The notes: generated from the letters alone by a model not told the origin. DNA of 64,000 bases from Xylophilus rhododendri (GCF_009906855.1 NZ_CP047650.1:2542001-2606000), one strand, 5' to 3'; positions 1 through 6,866 are shown, counted from the stretch's first letter. Program-made: numbers and translations.

Positions 1-461
1 TCGCCCACCACCACCCAGACGTTCTCGGCCTGGCCGGCCCGCTCGATATGGATCGCCACCAGGCGCAGCCGGCCCCAGAGCGTCTGTTCCTCGAAGAACA
101 GGGCCTGCTCCGGCTCGGGCGGTCGGGCATCGGCCGGCAGCGCCAGCTCGGCATTGCCCGCCAGCAGCCGGCCGCCGTCGGTACGTACCGTGAAATGCGA
201 GGGGGCGAAGGAGTCGTAGACCAGCGAGGACGCGGTGCGCGAATCGGCCGAGAAACGCGGGCCGGCCTCGTCCCAGCGGATCTGCGCGGCCAGGGCCACG
301 GCGTCGTCCTGCAGGATGCGGTCGAAGGCGATGCCGGCGGAGCGGCCGGTGAGCCAGAAGGCGGTGAGCGCCGCCGTCAGCGCCGAGGCCACCCACAGCC
401 ACAGGAGCGGCGTGAGCAGCTTGCTGCGCAGGCTGAAACGCCCGCCGCGCGTGGCGTTCAC
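1..461 (-). CDS. TctE-like sensor histidine kinase, N-terminal part (cut by window edge)
   Basis: The reading frame starts at a GTG that overlaps the TGA of the response regulator upstream (GTGA), and it runs off the left edge after about 153 codons. A hydrophobic segment around residues 15-40 looks like the first membrane helix. It is followed by a periplasmic-type region (about residues 45-150) resembling the 2CSK_N domain of TctE/QseC-like kinases. The catalytic DHp and HATPase domains would lie outside the window. By family it should sense a periplasmic ligand and phosphorylate the regulator encoded just upstream. In TctE relatives the ligand is often a tricarboxylate, but nothing here identifies it. 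The translational coupling makes the pairing with the regulator secure. Confidence 0.8.
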   Translation of the reverse strand, partial: MNATRGGRFSLRSKLLTPLLWLWVASALTAALTAFWLTGRSAGIAFDRILQDDAVALAAQIRWDEAGPRFSADSRTASSLVYDSFAPSHFTVRTDGGRLLAGNAELALPADARPPEPEQALFFEEQTLWGRLRLVAIHIERAGQAENVWVVVG

Positions 462-1123
462 ACGGCTTCCATGGCGTAGCCCACGCCGCGCACGGTGAGG
501 ATGTTCACGCCGCAGCCGGCGAGCTTCCTGCGCAGCTTGAGCACGTAGATCTCGACCGCGTTGGCGGTGAAGCTGGTCTCCCAGTTCGACATGGTGGAGA
601 CGATGCGCGCCTTGGGCACCGCCTGGCCGGGCGAGGCCATGAGCAGCTCGACCAGGGCCGTCTCGCGCGGGCTGAGCGCCACGCGCTCGCTGCCGTGGCG
701 CAGCTCGCGGCTGTCGGTGTTGAAGCTCAGGCCGCCCAGGCTCAGCACATTGGTCACGCCCTGGCGGCGGCGCCGGTGGATGGCGCGCAGGCGGGCCACC
801 AGTTCCTCGGATTCGAAGGGCTTGGCCAGGAAGTCGTCGGCGCCCTCGTTGAGGGCCCGCACCCGGTTGCCCAGTTCGTCGCGCGCGCTGAGGATCATCA
901 CCGCGAAATCGAGCTTGAGTTCGCGCCACTGGCGCAGCACCTCGAAGCCGTCGTGGCGGGGCAGGCCCAGGTCGAGCACCGCCGCGTCGTAGGGCGCCAC
1001 GGCGGTGGCGGTGAGCGCCAGGCCGCCGTCGGCCACCGCATCGACCTGCCAGCCCTCGGCCTGCAGCACGCGGCTGATGCCCAGGCGCAGGGCCGGATCG
1101 TCCTCTACGAGCAGGACCCGCAT
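458..1123 (-). CDS. OmpR/PhoB-family response regulator (TctD/QseB-like)
   Basis: This 221-aa protein has an N-terminal receiver domain (about residues 1-115) and a C-terminal winged-helix DNA-binding domain (about 125-220). The acidic pocket EDD at 7-9, the phospho-acceptor Asp51 in VLDLGLP and the conserved Lys101 in LAKPF are all present. The C-terminus ends in the usual RGVGYAM hairpin of OmpR-type wings. It overlaps the start of the TctE-like kinase by 4 bp, so the two form a two-component operon on the minus strand. TctD is the closest functional type, because the partner kinase carries a 2CSK_N-like sensor region; QseB/PmrA-like is the alternative. The target genes are not visible here. 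Confidence 0.9.
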   Translation of the reverse strand: MRVLLVEDDPALRLGISRVLQAEGWQVDAVADGGLALTATAVAPYDAAVLDLGLPRHDGFEVLRQWRELKLDFAVMILSARDELGNRVRALNEGADDFLAKPFESEELVARLRAIHRRRRQGVTNVLSLGGLSFNTDSRELRHGSERVALSPRETALVELLMASPGQAVPKARIVSTMSNWETSFTANAVEIYVLKLRRKLAGCGVNILTVRGVGYAMEAV

Positions 1124-1149
1124 CGTGCCTTGGAGAAAGTGATGATGGA

Positions 1150-1171
1150 CATGCCCGGATTGTCGGGCATG
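1150..1171. repeat. Inverted repeat between dadA end and the response regulator gene
   Basis: CATGCCCG pairs with CGGGCATG around a 6-nt loop, giving an 8-bp perfect stem in the 61-bp gap between the dadA stop (1185) and the start of the response regulator gene (1123). No T-run follows on the minus strand, so it is not a canonical intrinsic terminator. It could be a weak terminator for dadA or an operator of the two-component operon. Confidence 0.4.
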
Positions 1172-1184
1172 CCCTGGCGCCGCC

Positions 1185-2480
1185 TCAGGCCGGCAGGATG
1201 CGCGGCTGCGCCGCCAGGCCGGCGGGCTTGCCGCAGAAGGCGAAATCCACCTCCGGCTGGCGGCCGGACATCAGCTCGGCCAGTGCCCGGCCGGAGCCGC
1301 AGCCATGCGTCCAGCCCAGCGTGCCGTGGCCGGTGTTGAGGAACAGGCCTTTGACCGGGCTCTGCCCGATATAGGGCACATTGCCCGGCGTGGCCGGCCG
1401 CAGCCCGGCCCAGAAGCTGGCCAGTTCCGGCCGGCTGATGCCGGGGAAGACCTCCAGCGTGCGCTTGACGATGGCCGCGCAGCGCACCGGGTTGAGCGCC
1501 AGGCCGTAGCCGTTGAGTTCGGCCGTGCCGGCGATGCGCAGGCGGTCGCCGAAGCGGGAGAAGACGAGTTTGTATTCGTCGTCGGTCAGGCTGACCTGCG
1601 GCGCCTTCGAGGCATCGAGCACCGGCAGCGTGGCCGAATAGCCCTTGGCCGGATAGATGTCCAGCTTCAGGCCCACGCCCTGCGCCAGCAGCGGGCTGAA
1701 GCTGCCGGCGGCCAGCACATAGGCATCGGCCTGCAGGGTTTCGTACATGCCCTGTTCGTTGGCCAGCTCCACGCCGGTCATGCGGCCGCCCTCGGCGCGC
1801 AGCGCCTGGATGCGCACGCCGTAGCGGAACTGCACGCCCCGCTCGGCCGCGCGCTGCGCCAGGCCGGTGGTGAACTTGTGCACGTCGCCGGATTCGTCGG
1901 CGCTGGTGTAGGTGGCGCCGGCCAGGCGCGGGCGGATGTGGGACATGGCGGGCTCGATGCGCACCGCCTCGTCGGCATCGACCACCTGGCGTTCGCAGCC
2001 GAGTTCACGCATCACACGCGCCGGCTCCAGCGAGAGGTCGAACTCCTTCTGGCTGGTGTAGTAGTGCAGGATGCCTTTTTCCAGGTGGTCGTATTCGATG
2101 CCGGTGTCGCGCCGCAGGGCCTGCAGGCTGCTGCGGCTGTAGGTGCCCAGGTTGAGCAGCTGGATCATGTTGTGGGTGGAGCGCTTGGCCGGGCACTCCA
2201 TCAGGAACTTCAGGCCCCAGCGCCACTGGGCCGGGTCGGCGCGCAGGCGGAACAGCAGCGGCGCGTCCTCGCGGCCCAGCCATTTCAGGAGCTTGAGCGG
2301 CGCGGAGGGGTTGGCCCAGGGCTCGGCATGGCTGACCGAGATCTGCCCGCCGTTGCCGAAGCTGGTTTCACGCGCCGCGCCGGCATTGCGCTCGAGCACG
2401 GTGACTTCATGGCCGGCCTGCTGCAGGTACCAGGCGGTGGCGGTGCCGATCACGCCGGCGCCCATCACGATGACTTTCAT
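1185..2480 (-). CDS. dadA: D-amino-acid dehydrogenase (DadA-type FAD oxidoreductase)
   Basis: This 431-aa protein of the DAO/DadA family oxidises D-amino acids (possibly glycine-like substrates) to 2-oxo acids and ammonia, passing electrons from FAD to the respiratory chain. The N-terminus MKVIVMGAGVIG holds the GxGxxG dinucleotide-binding motif. The C-terminal segment NTGHGTLGWTHGCGSG is the characteristic FAD-contacting end of DadA. Length matches the family (about 430). I chose the ATG at 2480 because a GAGAGA Shine-Dalgarno sits 7 nt upstream and the DadA family starts exactly there; a 5-residue longer frame exists. A tandem glycine riboswitch precedes the gene, so expression is probably glycine-controlled. 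That raises the possibility that glycine, or a compound metabolically linked to it, is a relevant substrate. Confidence 0.88.
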   Translation of the reverse strand: MKVIVMGAGVIGTATAWYLQQAGHEVTVLERNAGAARETSFGNGGQISVSHAEPWANPSAPLKLLKWLGREDAPLLFRLRADPAQWRWGLKFLMECPAKRSTHNMIQLLNLGTYSRSSLQALRRDTGIEYDHLEKGILHYYTSQKEFDLSLEPARVMRELGCERQVVDADEAVRIEPAMSHIRPRLAGATYTSADESGDVHKFTTGLAQRAAERGVQFRYGVRIQALRAEGGRMTGVELANEQGMYETLQADAYVLAAGSFSPLLAQGVGLKLDIYPAKGYSATLPVLDASKAPQVSLTDDEYKLVFSRFGDRLRIAGTAELNGYGLALNPVRCAAIVKRTLEVFPGISRPELASFWAGLRPATPGNVPYIGQSPVKGLFLNTGHGTLGWTHGCGSGRALAELMSGRQPEVDFAFCGKPAGLAAQPRILPA

Positions 2481-2487
2481 GGATGCG

Positions 2488-2499
2488 TCTCTCAAAAGG
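2488..2499 (-). promoter_or_regulatory. Shine-Dalgarno segment complementary to riboswitch core
   Basis: On the minus strand this 12-nt segment (CCTTTTGAGAGA) contains the dadA ribosome binding site. It is complementary to both halves of the conserved 3' core of the second glycine aptamer at 2550-2565 (TCTCTC and AAAAGG, separated by a 4-nt AGGC that would bulge). Pairing would hide the Shine-Dalgarno. Folding of the aptamer would release it. The complementarity is seen directly; the switching mechanism is inferred. Confidence 0.55.
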
Positions 2500-2545
2500 A
2501 AAGGGCAGCCGGCAAAGCTTTTGAAAATGCTTCACCGCCGCCCCA

Positions 2546-2732
2546 CTGTCCTTTTGCCTGAGAGATTCGCCCCGCTCGGCGAGCGCGGCTTGCACCTTCG
2601 GCGGCCGCGTCGGTGGGTCGGTTCAGGACCCGCCAGCGGCACTCTCCAGTTTTTCGAAGAAATCCAGTCCTTGGACCTGAGCGTTTCGGGGATACGCCTT
2701 CGGTAGCCGCACGCAGCGGGCTTCTCCTGGAT
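2546..2732 (-). ncRNA. Tandem glycine riboswitch upstream of dadA
   Basis: Read on the minus strand, two glycine-aptamer cores lie in tandem. The promoter-proximal aptamer (about 2655-2732) shows CAGGAGAAG, ACCGAAGG, a CTCAGG core and AAGGACTG. The second (about 2546-2654) shows CTGGAGAG, GCCGCCGAAGGTGCAAG, CTCTCAGGCAAAAGGACAG. They are joined by a short A/T-rich linker, the classic arrangement of this class. The element ends about 65 nt before the dadA ATG. Known members activate gcv operons or amino-acid transporters when glycine is abundant; here the only downstream gene is dadA. Confidence 0.9.
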
Positions 2733-2923
2733 GGCTGGATTATGCAGGCCGGTGCCGGACCTGCACAGGCCGGCCGCCACGAAAAAAATGCATGGCCCCG
2801 GGCGCCTGGCGCCAGCACGGCAACCGCCGCGTAAAAAAAATCCATTAGCATCAAACGACCGCGGCAGGCACGCCAAATGCTTCCCCGCATAGTGCGGGAC
2901 GCAATCTGACTGGAATTAAAACG

Positions 2924-4066
2924 ATGACGAAGTTTTCACGCGAACGAAGTCGCCTGCGCGCCTTGCTCGAGGCCATGGGCTGGGCCTGGGGAATGCTGGG
3001 GCTGGTCATTCGCCGCGCCATCGGCCCACGCAAGGCATTGGTGGCATTTTCCGCGGCAGGCAGCGGCACCGGATGGGGCGGCGACCTGCGGTCCACAGCC
3101 ATGTCGGCCGCACTGGGGCGCATGGGCTGGGAAACCTGCGTGTTCCATCCCAAGATCGGAGCGCGCACACGCAAGCTACTGGCGCGGCTTCTCGGCGTGG
3201 ACATCGTCTTCCTGCAGCAGACACGCTCGCGCCACAACGATCCCGCGCTGTATTCACCCGTGCCCTGCGTGCTGGACGTGGACGATGCCGACATCATCAA
3301 TCCCACGCAGACCCAGCGCATCGGCGCGGTCGCCAAGGGCTGTGTGGGCGTGGTGGCCGGCTCGCGCTACAACGCCAAGCTGTTCGCGCCCTGGAATTCC
3401 ACCATCCGGGTGATCTGGACCGGCACCTATCTGCGCCAGGTCGAGGGCGCCAAACCCAACGGCCAGCGCGCGCGTGTGGTGGCCTGGGCGCCCAGCGATC
3501 CCTTCGGCTACCCCGCCGAGCGACAGTTCATCCAGAAAGTCGTGGCGGCCTTTCCGGCCAACGCCAACATCGAGTTCCGCATCTACGGCGTGCCTGAAGC
3601 CAGAAGCCGGGAATTGCTCGATGCATTCGCGCCCTTCGATCCGCACGGCTTCGTGCGCACCATGCCTTTCATGCCCTATTCGAAGTTCGTCGATACCCTT
3701 GGCGAAGTGGCCGTCGGCCTGCAGCCGATCTGCGCGGAACACGAATACAGCCTGGGCAAATCCTTCGGCAAGGTGCTGGCCTATCTGGCTGCGGACGTCG
3801 CGATCGTGGCGGCCGATGCCATCGACCATCCGCTGTTCTTCAAGGACGGCGTCAACGGCCGCCTGCTCCCGCTGGACGCGCAAGCCTGGTGCGACGCCGC
3901 CATGGCCCTGCTGGACGAGCCCGCCAGGCGCCAGGAGATCGTCAATGCCGCACGCGCGTCCTTCCTGGCCCGCCTCACCACCGAAGCCGCCGCCGCGCAG
4001 CTCGCTCCGCTGCTGAGCGCCACGCTGGCCAAGAAGCCCTGGCCGCCAATGCCGCGCGCCACCTGA
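2924..4066 (+). CDS. Glycosyltransferase, GT4-like (GT-B fold)
   Basis: This 380-aa protein resembles family-4-type retaining glycosyltransferases. An N-terminal domain carries a Gly-rich segment (AAGSGTGWGGD, about residues 44-54). A C-terminal half (about 170-340) holds the nucleotide-sugar binding region with KSFGKVLAYLAADVAIVA and DGVNGRLLPLD, equivalent to the E(X7)E neighbourhood of GT4 enzymes, although the canonical Glu pair is not clear. The hydrophobic stretch near residues 15-35 may be membrane-associating. It probably adds a sugar to a cell-surface glycan; donor and acceptor cannot be told. It stands alone between the riboswitch-dadA unit and the tRNA-Phe island, and no glycan operon surrounds it. 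Its base composition is slightly less GC-rich than the housekeeping genes nearby, which is compatible with acquisition. Confidence 0.6.
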   Translation: MTKFSRERSRLRALLEAMGWAWGMLGLVIRRAIGPRKALVAFSAAGSGTGWGGDLRSTAMSAALGRMGWETCVFHPKIGARTRKLLARLLGVDIVFLQQTRSRHNDPALYSPVPCVLDVDDADIINPTQTQRIGAVAKGCVGVVAGSRYNAKLFAPWNSTIRVIWTGTYLRQVEGAKPNGQRARVVAWAPSDPFGYPAERQFIQKVVAAFPANANIEFRIYGVPEARSRELLDAFAPFDPHGFVRTMPFMPYSKFVDTLGEVAVGLQPICAEHEYSLGKSFGKVLAYLAADVAIVAADAIDHPLFFKDGVNGRLLPLDAQAWCDAAMALLDEPARRQEIVNAARASFLARLTTEAAAAQLAPLLSATLAKKPWPPMPRAT

Positions 4067-4083
4067 GCCTCGGCTCAGCCGGC

Positions 4084-4251
4084 ATGCGCGGGGAATGCGA
4101 CTTCGACCTGTGCGGCCCTGCGGGATTCATGCAATCGCTGTATGACGATGGCTTGTACGCCTTGAATATCTCCGACGAGCATATCCACGCCGAGGCGTTC
4201 GGGTCTACGGACCTGATCGCGGCGTCTGCACGTATCTCAGGATTTTGCTGA
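4084..4251 (+). pseudogene. C-terminal remnant of a flavohemoprotein/ferredoxin-reductase-type oxidoreductase
   Basis: About 55 codons in one frame encode DFDLCGPAGFMQSLYD followed by ISDEHIHAEAFG and then a stop. This is the signature NAD-domain end of FAD/NAD(P)H oxidoreductases of the flavohemoprotein/ferredoxin-reductase group (CGPxxFM ... IHxExFG). Nothing of the FAD domain or earlier NAD domain precedes it: upstream is the stop of the glycosyltransferase at 4066. It is therefore a truncated leftover, presumably from a deletion that joined the glycosyltransferase to this tail. The strong terminator at 4266-4303 that follows was probably the terminator of the original gene. Confidence 0.6.
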
Positions 4252-4265
4252 TCTTCCTGGACAAC

Positions 4266-4303
4266 AAAAAAGCCCTGGCGTGTTGAAACGTCAGGGCTTT
4301 TTT
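4266..4303. terminator. Bidirectional intrinsic terminator
   Basis: AAAAAAGCCCTG and CAGGGCTTTTTT form a strong stem flanked by A- and T-runs, so it can terminate on both strands. It would end plus-strand transcription after the oxidoreductase remnant. On the minus strand it lies beyond the displaced tRNA-Phe 3' end, where it may have been the original tRNA-Phe terminator before the island inserted. Confidence 0.85.
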
Positions 4304-4342
4304 GAGTTCTACCGGAAGTCTGGACTTCCGTAGAAATTGAAG

Positions 4343-4387
4343 TGGTGGCCTAGGACGGAATCGAACCATCGACACGCGGATTTTCAA
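4343..4387 (-). repeat. attachment-site repeat: displaced 3' part of tRNA-Phe
   Basis: These 45 bp repeat the 3' 45 nt of the intact tRNA-Phe gene (5951-5995), with one mismatch (position 4352). The copy runs from the CCA end through the T-arm to the anticodon loop and then diverges abruptly. This is the structure expected when an element integrates into a tRNA gene by site-specific recombination: the element restores the tRNA 3' end and the old end is pushed to the far side. Confidence 0.85.
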
Positions 4388-4473
4388 GACAGCGAACGCC
4401 TACTTGCTCGATCGGCCCAGGGCCAAGATTCACAACATTTTTCCCTCGGTCGCGCGATAACGGGCGTGAGCTT

Positions 4474-4587
4474 CCGAACCTGTACAACCGAACCTAACCG
4501 AACTGTTTGGCGAGTTTGTGGCAAAGGTCTATGCATATCAAATGGTGCGCAGTTCACGTCTCAATCTCGCCGAACCTACTGCCGAAT
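4474..4587 (+). repeat. Cluster of short CCGAACCT direct repeats beside the att site
   Basis: The octamer CCGAACCT occurs at 4474-4481, 4488-4495 and 4570-4577, with degenerate copies at 4498-4505 (CCGAACTG) and 4582-4587 (CCGAAT). They lie just inside the distal att repeat in a 240-bp stretch (4388-4627) without a convincing gene. They could be arm-type binding sites for an integrase or excisionase supplied in trans, or a replication iteron remnant. The function is inference. Confidence 0.4.
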
Positions 4588-4627
4588 TTTGTCAACTGGG
4601 GCGTCTGTTTGGGTGGACAGCATAGCG

Positions 4628-5323
4628 TTAAGGCTCAGTGGCAAGTCCAGCAGCTTCGAAGTGGGCTCCGTGGAATGTTGCAACGCAATCATCGACAGCA
4701 GGCCCCGCACTACCGACCATCATTGCAAAGTTGGGCGGCCAGCGATCGCCGTTTAACCCTTCCCACTCACCGGAGTCCGGCGCCCCTCGCTGCCACAGCC
4801 CTGTCCTAGATGAGGTTAGCAGCGTATGCGCGGCCTGATGCCATGCGATCAATGCAAACACCCGAACGGCCTTTGCTGCCATCTTGAATTTTCGGGCGCT
4901 TTGCTCCTCACCCCGATTTGAGTGGTGCCGCACCATTTCAATCCGCACGGAGTGACTGGTCGCCCGCCGGCGACGAAGCAACGACAGGCTGTTCAGATCC
5001 TTGGCGATGGTGGCCCCGGTAGGCACACCTCTTGGGCTGAATTTGCATTCCACGGCAGAAACGATCTCACGCCCATGAACCACTACAAGGTCTATGCGAA
5101 TCTTGCCCTCGGCAGCAGCAACGCCTTCGAGCGGAGCACGGACGATGCACTCGGCAAAGACAGCCCATCCTGCGTTTCTAGGCAGTTCGTTTCTAAGGTT
5201 GAAATAGAGCGCTGCGACAAGGCTGCCTTCTCCGTTTACCAGTTCGTTTAGGTAGTCAATGTTTGTTTTCTTCCATGCCTCTGCTAGTGCGTTCATCAAA
5301 ACCGCGTGGACTTCGTCCTTCAT
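4628..5323 (-). CDS. Hypothetical protein with PD-(D/E)XK nuclease-like core
   Basis: This 231-aa protein has no recognised full-length family. Residues about 74-115 contain IRIDLVVVHG followed by SAVECKFSPRG, an arrangement of Asp, then a strand carrying Glu-x-Lys. That is the core of PD-(D/E)XK nucleases and of many restriction or defence proteins. The N-terminal 70 residues (helical, with NELVNGEGSLVAALYF) resemble the lead-in of such domains. The codons are markedly less GC-rich than in neighbouring housekeeping genes. It is the largest ORF of the tRNA-Phe island, and its start lies 40 bp after the HNH-like ORF, so the two may be cotranscribed. It may be a nuclease of a defence system or a degraded restriction enzyme; the substrate is unknown. 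Confidence 0.55.
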   Translation of the reverse strand: MKDEVHAVLMNALAEAWKKTNIDYLNELVNGEGSLVAALYFNLRNELPRNAGWAVFAECIVRAPLEGVAAAEGKIRIDLVVVHGREIVSAVECKFSPRGVPTGATIAKDLNSLSLLRRRRATSHSVRIEMVRHHSNRGEEQSARKFKMAAKAVRVFALIAWHQAAHTLLTSSRTGLWQRGAPDSGEWEGLNGDRWPPNFAMMVGSAGPAVDDCVATFHGAHFEAAGLATEP

Positions 5324-5363
5324 GAGACCTTACCTTTCATTGAATGACAAGTTATGTTTGCAG

Positions 5364-5567
5364 CTAATTTTTGCCAGCGAGGACAAGCGCCAACTCTATA
5401 AAACGCTTATTGAAGCTGTCTGCGTCAGGCGACCAGTGCGCTGCGCGATGGCAATTTGGACAAAGTGCAATGCACGTCCATTCACGGTCGCTTTGCTCCA
5501 CCCCGAACACGTAATGAACATCAAGAAATCCAGCATAGACGTGAGGCACCATGCCTCTCTCAAACAT
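5364..5567 (-). pseudogene. HNH-endonuclease-like fragment
   Basis: About 67 codons contain FLDVHYVFG, then ALCPNCHRAAH, which matches the second half of an HNH nuclease (xVHHxxP ... LCPNCHRxxH). The N-terminal CxxC knuckle of such proteins is missing, and the second His of the usual HH pair is Tyr, so the protein is probably truncated and possibly catalytically dead. The start is uncertain: the frame stays open upstream to 5720, and ATGs at 5567 and 5552 are candidates without a good Shine-Dalgarno. It is island cargo between the tRNA-Phe repeats and sits directly upstream of the PD-(D/E)XK-like ORF. Confidence 0.5.
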
Positions 5568-5886
5568 CCTCCTCAAATGCTGCGTACTTATTAACGCCCT
5601 GAAGAACCACATGACACGAGGTCTTATATTCCCTAAAGGCATCAGTAGAGGGCCGCTTACCCGAAATGGTCTCACACATACCCTGACCAGCCAACTCGTG
5701 AATGAAATGACCCAATGCACTTACGGCAAGAACAGAATGCGCCCTTAAAATATCCGTCGAATCTACGGCACTGGTGAGAATACTCTGAAAGATTTGTATA
5801 GCGCCCAAGATGCCGCACACGAGACACACTAGTCCTAAAGGTATCAATCGCCGACTGCAACACACGGCACCGATGTAAGAGTACAA
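5560..5886 (-). CDS. Possible small membrane protein in the island
   Basis: This 108-codon frame would start at a TTG and has one predicted membrane segment near the N-terminus (residues about 14-34, IPLGLVCLVCGILGAIQIFQ). The rest is soluble, with no recognised motif. It overlaps the HNH-like fragment by 8 bp if that starts at 5567. There is no clear ribosome binding site and the region is AT-rich, so it may be spurious or a decayed gene. Listed because it is the best open frame in the proximal third of the island. Confidence 0.25.
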   Translation of the reverse strand: MYSYIGAVCCSRRLIPLGLVCLVCGILGAIQIFQSILTSAVDSTDILRAHSVLAVSALGHFIHELAGQGMCETISGKRPSTDAFREYKTSCHVVLQGVNKYAAFEEDV

Positions 5887-5911
5887 AAATTCGAATCGAC
5901 ACCAAAAGCAA

Positions 5912-5947
5912 AAAGCCCCTGACCTGTGAAGATCAAGGGCTTTGCTT
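5912..5947 (-). terminator. Terminator of tRNA-Phe
   Basis: On the minus strand GCCCTTGATC and the partner TCAGGGGC form a stem followed by TTTTTGCTTTTG, starting a few bases after the CCA end of tRNA-Phe. Because it lies on the island side of the junction, it was probably brought in by the element along with the replacement tRNA 3' end. Confidence 0.75.
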
Positions 5948-5950
5948 GTT

Positions 5951-6026
5951 TGGTGGCCTGGGACGGAATCGAACCATCGACACGCGGATTTTCAATCCGC
6001 TGCTCTACCAACTGAGCTACCGGGCC
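5951..6026 (-). tRNA. tRNA-Phe (GAA)
   Basis: This 76-nt cloverleaf has an encoded CCA end, acceptor GGCCCGG, D-arm TAGCTCAGTTGGTAGAGC, anticodon loop TTGAAAA (GAA) and T-loop TTCGATTC. The 3' 45 nt are duplicated at 4343-4387, marking this gene as the integration site of a small genomic island. Confidence 0.97.
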
Positions 6027-6037
6027 GTGAGCCTCGC

Positions 6038-6043
6038 AGTATA
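6038..6043 (-). promoter_or_regulatory. -10 element of tRNA-Phe promoter
   Basis: TATACT lies 11 bp before the tRNA 5' end, in the context GCTATACT-GC-GAGGCTC. The same TATACT and GAGGCTC discriminator pattern recurs in front of tRNA-Tyr (25792-25797). No good -35 hexamer is visible, so the promoter may depend on activators or an UP element. Confidence 0.55.
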
Positions 6044-6070
6044 GCATGGCATCTAGCGCCGTACCGGACT

Positions 6071-6796
6071 TCAGGAAAGGTTTCTTTTCGCGCGGCCCAG
6101 GTCCACGCCCAGCTGACGCAGCTTGCGGTAGAGATGGGTGCGTTCCAGCCCGGTCTTCTCGGCCACCCGGGTCATCGAGCCGCCCTCCTGCACCAGATGG
6201 AATTCGAAGTAGGCCTTCTCGAAGCCGTCGCGTGCCTCGCGCAGGGGGCGGTCGAGGTCGAAGGACTGGTGCTGGCGCGGTCCGGTCTCGACCGGCGCGG
6301 CCACGGGCGCGTGGGACACATGGGCGGCCACGCTGGGCGGCACATAGCCTTCGGCCGAAGTGCGGGTCATGGTCATCGCGGGCGATGCGGCGGAGCTCAG
6401 CACTCTTGCCGGCGGCGCGGGCGGTGGGGGCAGGCTGCGTTGCAGGGCGTTCTCCACGCTCTTGAGCAGCTTCTGCAGGGTGATCGGTTTTTCCAGGAAG
6501 GCATGGGCGCCGATGCGCGTGGCCTCGACGGCGGTGTCGATGGTGGCGTGGCCGCTCATCATGATGACCGGCATGCTCAGGCTGCCGGCGGCGGCCCATT
6601 CCTTGAGCAGCGAGACACCGTCGGTGTCCGGCATCCAGATGTCGAGCAGCACCAGATCGAAAGTGCCGGCGACGCGCGCCTGGCGCGCCTGCGCGGCGTT
6701 CTCGGCGAGTTCGACACTATGGCCTTCGTCGTTGAGGATTTCCGAAAGCAGGTCTCGGATGCCCAATTCGTCGTCGACCACCAGGATATTTGCCAT
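6071..6796 (-). CDS. NtrX-like response regulator without AAA+ domain
   Basis: This 241-aa protein has a receiver domain (about 1-120; acceptor Asp52 in LLDIWMP, conserved Lys103 in LEKPI), a Pro/Ala-rich linker (about 122-185) and a C-terminal Fis-type helix-turn-helix (about 188-240, MTRVAEKTGLERTHLYRKL). Classical NtrX and NtrC proteins carry a sigma-54-activating AAA+ ATPase between these parts; here it is absent. The protein therefore cannot open sigma-54 promoters itself and should act as an ordinary DNA-binding activator or repressor. It follows the NtrY-like kinase gene on the same strand (70 bp apart) and is the last gene of the LemA-rsmB-DUF4390-ntrY unit. Confidence 0.85.
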   Translation of the reverse strand: MANILVVDDELGIRDLLSEILNDEGHSVELAENAAQARQARVAGTFDLVLLDIWMPDTDGVSLLKEWAAAGSLSMPVIMMSGHATIDTAVEATRIGAHAFLEKPITLQKLLKSVENALQRSLPPPPAPPARVLSSAASPAMTMTRTSAEGYVPPSVAAHVSHAPVAAPVETGPRQHQSFDLDRPLREARDGFEKAYFEFHLVQEGGSMTRVAEKTGLERTHLYRKLRQLGVDLGRAKRNLS

Positions 6797-6866
6797 TGCT
6801 TGGACTGCTTTGAGCCGTCAGGAGACTTCGGGGAGGTGGTGCCCCGCGGGAGGCCGAAGGCCGTGC

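Noticed and set aside
4343..4387. A second tRNA-Phe gene
   Set aside because: Only the 3' 45 nt match; the anticodon stem 5' side, D-arm and acceptor 5' strand are missing, so it is an attachment-site duplicate.
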